From Bacteroidales bacterium (GTDB lineage Bacteria; Bacteroidota; Bacteroidia; Bacteroidales; UBA932): a stretch of 10,832 bases of DNA. Positions 7,255-10,832 of the stretch are shown one piece after another. Position 1 is the stretch's first letter, and each line of letters begins with the position of its first letter. The position numbers and the translations under genes were made by a program. Below the pieces are notes generated by a model. It made no database searches. It was given only the letters and a program-made list of their open reading frames with translations, and was not told where the DNA came from. The stretch lies in contig JAFZLQ010000071.1 of the NCBI GenBank assembly GCA_017551425.1, forward strand, positions 1 through 10,832, in the 5' to 3' direction.

Positions 7255-7890
7255 TTACCACTGCTCCCAGTGCACGTTCTCCGGAATCCATTTGTCCTTG
7301 GGTTCCGGACTCTCCGCGGGTACGCCCACGGGGATGATGCACAGGGGCACCACTCCGGATGGAATGCCGAGGGCTGAGGCGATGGGGGCGATCCTCTCTT
7401 TTGCCGGATAGCCGGCGGTCCACACGGCGCCCAGTCCGAGGGCGTGGGCGGCAAGCAGTATGTTCTCGGCCGCAGCGGAGCAGTCTTCGTACCAGAAAAT
7501 GTTTTCCTGTTCTATCTCAGTGGCTTCCGGATCGTTGAAAGGCCTGCGCATGAAAGTGGTCTGGCCGCAGACTACGATAACGGCTCCGGCCGTGGTGAAC
7601 ATGCCGCTGCGGGGACCTGCGCCGAACACTTGCGCTATCTTTTCCCTGTCCGTTACCACCACAAAGCGCCAGGGTTGGAGGTTCATTGCGGTGGGAGCCG
7701 CCATACCGGCCTTGAGTATGGTCTCAAGCTGCTCGCGGGGGATGGAATCACCGGTGAAGGCACGGATGCTCGTGCGGGTCATGATTACGTCAAGGGCGCC
7801 GGGCTCGGCAACGGGCGCGCTCTCTGCCTGTTTGCAGCCGCCCAGCAGAACGGCGGCCATGAATGCTGCGAAAAAAGCTATTCTTTTCAT
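7255..7890 (-). CDS. Nitroreductase-family flavoprotein with lipoprotein signal
   Basis: This 211-residue member of the FMN-dependent nitroreductase family would reduce nitro compounds, quinones or similar acceptors using NAD(P)H or another donor. Family motifs are TRTSIRAF (R39, S41 and R43, contacting the FMN phosphate), AAPTAMNLQPWRFVVV (65-80), GLGAVWTAGYP and the C-terminal WIPENVHWEQW. The N-terminus is unusual for this mostly cytosolic family: MKRIAFFAAFMAAVLLGGC is a lipoprotein signal with lipobox L16-G17-G18-C19, followed by a short polar linker. There is no twin-arginine, so export would be by Sec, unfolded, with FMN acquired outside. The gene stands alone, divergent from the kinase-RapZ gene and convergent with the peptidase gene. 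The substrate is unknown. Confidence 0.9.
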   Translation of the reverse strand: MKRIAFFAAFMAAVLLGGCKQAESAPVAEPGALDVIMTRTSIRAFTGDSIPREQLETILKAGMAAPTAMNLQPWRFVVVTDREKIAQVFGAGPRSGMFTTAGAVIVVCGQTTFMRRPFNDPEATEIEQENIFWYEDCSAAAENILLAAHALGLGAVWTAGYPAKERIAPIASALGIPSGVVPLCIIPVGVPAESPEPKDKWIPENVHWEQW

Positions 7891-7907
7891 GCGATCTATT
7901 ATTTCTG

Positions 7908-7915
7908 CAAATATA
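7908..7915 (-). promoter_or_regulatory. Candidate -7 promoter element for the nitroreductase gene
   Basis: On the minus strand TATATTTG matches TAnnTTTG exactly and ends 17 nt before the ATG at 7890. The -33 region has no clear TTTG. It lies 13 nt from the divergent plus-strand box at 7929-7936, so the two promoters must overlap. Confidence 0.55.
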
Positions 7916-7928
7916 TGAAAAAAGGGAG

Positions 7929-7936
7929 TATATTTG
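7929..7936 (+). promoter_or_regulatory. Candidate -7 promoter element for the kinase-RapZ / nucleotidyltransferase operon
   Basis: TATATTTG matches TAnnTTTG exactly and ends 19 nt before the ATG at 7956. A weak -33-like TCTG at 7904-7907 has 21-nt spacing. That -33 site would reach the opposing minus-strand promoter. Confidence 0.55.
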
Positions 7937-7955
7937 TAATTCCAAGCACAGAGCC

Positions 7956-9377
7956 ATGCCAGAAAGCGAACTCAGACCACTTTTCGAATCCTATACGGGA
8001 CAGCATCTGGAGAATGTCGAAGAACTCCCCACCTCGGGCAGTCACCGCAGGTATTTCCGCCTGTCCGGGGGCAACATCTCCCTCATCGGAGTACTCGGCA
8101 CCAGCCGGGAGGAGAATCTCGCCTTCATCAACCTGAGCCGCCACTTCGGCAGCAAGGGCCTGCCGGTTCCCTCAGTGCTCGCCGCGAGCGAAGACTGCAG
8201 CGCCTACATACAGCAGGACCTCGGAGACAAGATGCTCTTCGATCTGGTATCCCAGGGGCGCGAAAGCGGCATTTACAGCTCGTACGAGACCGGCCTGCTC
8301 TGCAAGGCCATAGAGCAGCTCCCCCGCCTCCAGTTCCTCGGAGCGGAAGGCCTTGACTGGAAGACCTGCTATCCCCAGCAGGCCTTCGACGCCAGGATGG
8401 TTGACTTCGACCTCAACTATTTCAAATACTGCTTCCTCAAGGCTACCGGCCTGGAATTCAACGAGGTAGCGCTGCAGGACGATTTCGAGCGCCTGCGCGC
8501 AGACCTTTTGCGGGAAGACGACAACACCTTCATGCACCGCGACTTCCAGGCACGCAACATCATGGTCTGCGACGACCAGCCATGGATTATAGACTTCCAG
8601 GGAGGCCGCCGCGGTCCCATCTACTACGACGTCGCGTCCTTCATATGGCAGGCACGTTCACGCTTCCCGGAAGAGCTCAAACAGGAGCTTATCCGCACCT
8701 ACCTGCGTGCCCTCAAGTGCTTCAAGCAGGTTGACGAAACCGAATTCCGCAGCCGCCTGCGCCTGTTCGTGCTGTTCCGCACGCTGCAGGTGCTCGGAGC
8801 CTACGGCTTCCGCGGCTACTTCGAGAAGAAGCCGCATTTCATCGCCAGCGTACCTTATGCGATGAGCAACCTGCGCACCCTGCTGCAGACGCCTTTCTCC
8901 GACTATCCCTACCTCAACGCGCTCCTTACGGAACTCACCGCCATGCCCCAGTTCAACGAGGTGCAGCAGGACAAGCGGCTCGAGGTGCACATCTACAGTT
9001 TCGCGTACAAGAAAGGCATACCGGCAGACACCACGGGCAACGGCGGAGGATACGTATTCGACTGCCGCAGCGTCAACAATCCCGGCAAATACGAGCACTA
9101 CCGCCAGTTCAACGGCAACGACCCGGAAGTCATCAAATTCCTGGAAGACGACGGCGAGGTGCTTGTTTTCCTGGACAGCGTCTATAAACTGCTCGACGCC
9201 CATGTGCAGAGGTACATAGAACGCAAGTTCACGCATCTCCAGGTATGTTTCGGCTGCACCGGGGGCCAGCACCGTTCCGTGTACTGCGCGGAAAAGGCGG
9301 CCCGCCACCTTGCAGACCGCTTCAACGTGAAGGTGCTCCTAACCCACAGGGAAATCAACGTAGAAAAGATTCTGTAG
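7956..9377 (+). CDS. AmgK-like sugar kinase fused to RapZ C-terminal domain
   Basis: This is a 473-residue two-domain cytoplasmic protein. Residues about 1-330 form an aminoglycoside-phosphotransferase-fold kinase of the AmgK type, which phosphorylates the anomeric position of MurNAc or GlcNAc. The catalytic loop is MHRDFQARNIM (H194, D196, N201) and the metal site is IIDFQGG (D213), followed by RRGPIYYDVASFIWQ. Residues about 342-470 match the RapZ C-terminal domain: LEVHIYSFAYKKGIP, FDCRSVNNPG and the signature GCTGGQHRSV (433-442). In E. coli that domain senses glucosamine-6-phosphate. The P-loop N-terminal half of RapZ is absent and the kinase takes its place. I chose the ATG at 7956 because the upstream extension runs through the promoter gap. 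The next gene, 1 nt away, is a MurU-like nucleotidyltransferase, which supports a sugar-1-phosphate kinase role. The domain calls are firm; the substrate and the sensing role are inferred. Confidence 0.9.
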   Translation: MPESELRPLFESYTGQHLENVEELPTSGSHRRYFRLSGGNISLIGVLGTSREENLAFINLSRHFGSKGLPVPSVLAASEDCSAYIQQDLGDKMLFDLVSQGRESGIYSSYETGLLCKAIEQLPRLQFLGAEGLDWKTCYPQQAFDARMVDFDLNYFKYCFLKATGLEFNEVALQDDFERLRADLLREDDNTFMHRDFQARNIMVCDDQPWIIDFQGGRRGPIYYDVASFIWQARSRFPEELKQELIRTYLRALKCFKQVDETEFRSRLRLFVLFRTLQVLGAYGFRGYFEKKPHFIASVPYAMSNLRTLLQTPFSDYPYLNALLTELTAMPQFNEVQQDKRLEVHIYSFAYKKGIPADTTGNGGGYVFDCRSVNNPGKYEHYRQFNGNDPEVIKFLEDDGEVLVFLDSVYKLLDAHVQRYIERKFTHLQVCFGCTGGQHRSVYCAEKAARHLADRFNVKVLLTHREINVEKIL

Positions 9378-9378
9378 G

Positions 9379-10149
9379 ATGAAGGCGATGGTCTTTGCCG
9401 CAGGCCTCGGCACGCGCCTGCGTCCCATTACGGACAGCATGCCCAAGGCGCTGGTCCCCATATGCGGCAAACCCCTGCTTTACCATACCCTGCGGAAGCT
9501 GGTAGATGCCGGCTGCGATGAGATAGTCGTAAACGTCCACCACTTTCCGGACCAGATACGCAAATACCTGGCAGACAACGACTTCAGCGCCACCATCCAC
9601 ATTTCCGACGAGAGCTCCGCACTGCTGGAAACCGGCGGCGGAATCCTTCACGCCCGGCAGTTCCTCGACGGCTCGTTTGACGCCGTCAGGGGCAGGGGCG
9701 AGCCTTTCCTGGTTCATAACGTAGATATAGTCTCCAATCTCGATTTGGCTTGGTTCCGCGACCAGTGGAAGCCCGATGCTCTGGCGACGCTGCTCGTCAG
9801 CGAGCGCCGGACCCAGCGATATCTTCTGTTCGACGACGACATGCGTCTTGTGGGATGGACCAACCTTGCAACCGGCGAAGTCCGCAGCCCGTTCCCTGCC
9901 CTGGATCCCGGCAAGTGCCGCAGATACGCATTCGCCGGTATCCACGACATCTCGCCCCGCATCTTCAGCGCCTTCGACGCCCTCGGCTTTTCCGGCCGCT
10001 TCCCCATTATGGATTTCTACCTCCGCGCCTGCGCCGAATATCCAATCTACGGCTTAGCGGCCCCCGGCCTCACACTGGTGGACGTCGGAAAAATAGAAAC
10101 GCTCGCAGAAGCGGAAACGGTCTGCCGCAGCATTGTCAGAAGGAGCTGA
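9379..10149 (+). CDS. Sugar-1-phosphate nucleotidyltransferase, MurU/HddC-like
   Basis: This 256-residue nucleotidyltransferase probably joins a sugar-1-phosphate to a nucleotide. It has the N-terminal signature AAGLGTRLRPITDSMPKAL (7-25, with G9, R13 and K23), LLETGGGI (82-89), the metal-binding VHNVDIVSNLD (D116) and the second metal aspartate in LVDVGK (D235). There is no C-terminal left-handed beta-helix, so it is not a GlmU-type bifunctional enzyme. It starts 1 nt after the kinase-RapZ stop, so the two are co-translated. With an AmgK-like kinase, the best reading is MurU: MurNAc-1-phosphate plus UTP to UDP-MurNAc in peptidoglycan recycling. A heptose-1-phosphate guanylyltransferase (HddC-like) or another NDP-sugar enzyme remains possible. 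The stop codon at 10147-10149 lies inside the left arm of a long inverted repeat. Confidence 0.88.
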   Translation: MKAMVFAAGLGTRLRPITDSMPKALVPICGKPLLYHTLRKLVDAGCDEIVVNVHHFPDQIRKYLADNDFSATIHISDESSALLETGGGILHARQFLDGSFDAVRGRGEPFLVHNVDIVSNLDLAWFRDQWKPDALATLLVSERRTQRYLLFDDDMRLVGWTNLATGEVRSPFPALDPGKCRRYAFAGIHDISPRIFSAFDALGFSGRFPIMDFYLRACAEYPIYGLAAPGLTLVDVGKIETLAEAETVCRSIVRRS

Positions 10150-10270
10150 TATCGGATATCTGTTTTTCGGAACGTGGCCGCCCGCGGCCTATGAGCGGGA
10201 GGGGCCCGCTTGCGGGAGGGACGAGGACCGAAGGTCCGAAGGTGGAGAAAAACAGATATCCGATATCAGC
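10145..10270. repeat. 126-bp structured inverted-repeat element
   Basis: The arms 10145-10168 and 10247-10270 are perfect inverted copies, 24 of 24 bases. The left arm begins GCTGATATCGGATATC and ends in GTTTTTC. Pairing stops exactly at both ends. The 78-base core holds three compact hairpins: GGCCG/CGGCC at 10176-10189, AGCGGG/CCCGCT at 10194-10210 and GGACC/GGTCC with a GAA loop at 10225-10237. It also has direct repeats of GCGGGAGGG (10195, 10212) and a tandem CCGAAGGT (10228-10243). The whole could fold as a multi-arm junction. Neither end is followed by a T-tract on either strand, so it is not a standard intrinsic terminator. Candidates are a REP/MITE-like intergenic repeat or a structured 3' UTR RNA. 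No coding potential is convincing here. Confidence 0.85.
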
Positions 10271-10273
10271 GTC

Positions 10274-10310
10274 AATAAAAAACAACCTCCGGGAAAAACC
10301 CCAGAGGTTG
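10274..10310 (-). terminator. Intrinsic terminator for the minus-strand membrane protein gene
   Basis: Read on the minus strand, a stem pairs 10304-10310 with 10283-10289 (CAACCTC/GAGGTTG, 7 bp). After one mismatch, three more G-C pairs follow around an A/C-rich loop. The stem is followed at once by TTTTTTATT (10282-10274). It starts 27 nt after the TAA of the membrane protein gene. On the plus strand no T-run follows, so it works in one direction only. Confidence 0.88.
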
Positions 10311-10337
10311 AAATGTAAGAACCTGATTAACAGAATA

Positions 10338-10832
10338 TTAGCTGACGTCGGCGCGGGCCATGGAGTCGATGTAGTACTTCTGGTGTACGAAGACGTCCTC
10401 CTTGTAAGGATTGATGTGGCGCTTCCTGGAGATAGAGATGATCCAGCAGATGGCGGCGATGTTGGTTACAAGGGCCAGGGCGCTGATTATCACCATCATA
10501 GTGGGATTTGCAGCCACCAGGGAAGGATCTACAGTAGTGCCGACGACACCGTCAACGGCAGCCTGTCCGCCGGCGGCGTACAGTTTCTCGACGGTAGCGA
10601 CTCCTTCAGGATAAAGCACGGGAAGGGTTGCCCAGCTGGTCCACTGACGGCCGTCCTTGAAGGTCTCCTGGAACAGGGGGAACACCTGTGCGAACATGCA
10701 CCAGATGGCCAGGGTGTTGGCGCGGTTCTGGATCCAGCCGCCGCGGTTCCACAGAAGGGCTGCCACGGTAGGGGCGAGAAGCAGGGCGACACCGCAGTAC
10801 CAGCTGTGCGTAGGCAGGCAGTTGTAGGTGTA
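10338..10832 (-). CDS. Multi-pass membrane protein of unknown function, C-terminal part (5' end outside window)
   Basis: The reading frame stays open to the right edge, so only the last 164 residues are seen, beginning YTYNCLPTHSWYCG. Hydrophobic segments lie at about 11-28 (WYCGVALLLAPTVAALLW), 40-54 (TLAIWCMFAQVFPLF) and 112-134 (MMVIISALALVTNIAAICW and following). A loop of about 55 residues separates the last two, and a charged cytoplasmic tail starts SRKRHINPYKEDVF. The internal GTG at 10766 is not the true start. The HSWYCG...WNRGGWIQNRANT run recalls the DUF5692 membrane family from memory, but I cannot confirm this. No catalytic motif is evident. A good intrinsic terminator follows the stop. 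It converges on the nucleotidyltransferase operon and has no visible functional link to it. Confidence 0.8.
   Translation of the reverse strand, partial: YTYNCLPTHSWYCGVALLLAPTVAALLWNRGGWIQNRANTLAIWCMFAQVFPLFQETFKDGRQWTSWATLPVLYPEGVATVEKLYAAGGQAAVDGVVGTTVDPSLVAANPTMMVIISALALVTNIAAICWIISISRKRHINPYKEDVFVHQKYYIDSMARADVS

Noticed and set aside
7863..7955. Upstream extension of the kinase-RapZ protein
   Set aside because: It crosses the divergent promoter gap and overlaps the nitroreductase signal-peptide codons; the ATG at 7956 fits a leader of about 15 nt.
10145..10270. Reading the long inverted repeat as a standard bidirectional terminator
   Set aside because: Neither end has a T-tract on either strand, the loop is 78 bases, and the minus-strand gene already has its own intrinsic terminator at 10274-10310.
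10133..10318. 61-codon plus-strand open frame running through the inverted repeat
   Set aside because: Its sequence is dictated by the palindromic arms and hairpins, it starts inside the nucleotidyltransferase gene, and it has no ribosome-binding site or homology that I recognise.
1..10832. CRISPR array, tRNA or insertion sequence
   Set aside because: I saw no regularly spaced repeats, cloverleaf or transposase motifs on either strand.

Overview
This looks like a chromosomal piece of a high-GC member of the Bacteroidales (Bacteroidota). The evidence is the gene content (a DPP IV-type S9 peptidase, a 5'-nucleotidase split into two lipoproteins, and a kinase fused to a RapZ C-terminal domain beside a MurU-like enzyme), the absence of clear Shine-Dalgarno sequences, and perfect matches to the Bacteroidota -7 promoter element TAnnTTTG in both divergent intergenic gaps. 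A Rikenellaceae-like or related high-GC lineage is plausible, but the genus is not proven. No phage, transposase, CRISPR or rRNA/tRNA gene is visible.

Positions 1-5349 (minus strand) hold one tightly packed six-gene operon. In transcription order it encodes an ABC exporter ATPase (NatA type), its permease (NatB type), a lipoprotein with the 5'-nucleotidase C-terminal domain, a lipoprotein with the 5'-nucleotidase metallophosphatase domain, the YicC-family ribonuclease, and glutaminyl-tRNA synthetase. The last gene is cut by the window's left edge. Spacings run from a 4-nt overlap to 12 nt. The two lipoproteins together supply both halves of a nucleotide-hydrolysing enzyme at the envelope. yicC and glnS are housekeeping RNA and translation genes riding on the same transcript.

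Positions 5350-7950 hold a divergent promoter region, then a secreted dipeptidyl-peptidase IV-like serine protease on the plus strand. It faces a lipoprotein nitroreductase on the minus strand, with only 4 nt between their stop codons. A second compact divergent promoter region follows.

Positions 7956-10149 (plus strand) hold a two-gene unit: an AmgK-like sugar kinase fused to a RapZ C-terminal (amino-sugar-phosphate sensor) domain, and a MurU/HddC-like nucleotidyltransferase. Together they look like the anomeric kinase / uridylyltransferase route of cell-wall sugar recycling, with a built-in sensor domain.

Positions 10145-10310 are a convergent intergenic region. It carries a striking 126-bp element (a perfect 24-bp inverted repeat enclosing three small GC-rich hairpins, with the nucleotidyltransferase stop codon inside its left arm) and a separate intrinsic terminator for the minus-strand gene. 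The window ends in the 3' part of a multi-pass membrane protein gene on the minus strand. The best candidates for something undescribed are the structured inverted-repeat element and the kinase-RapZ fusion.
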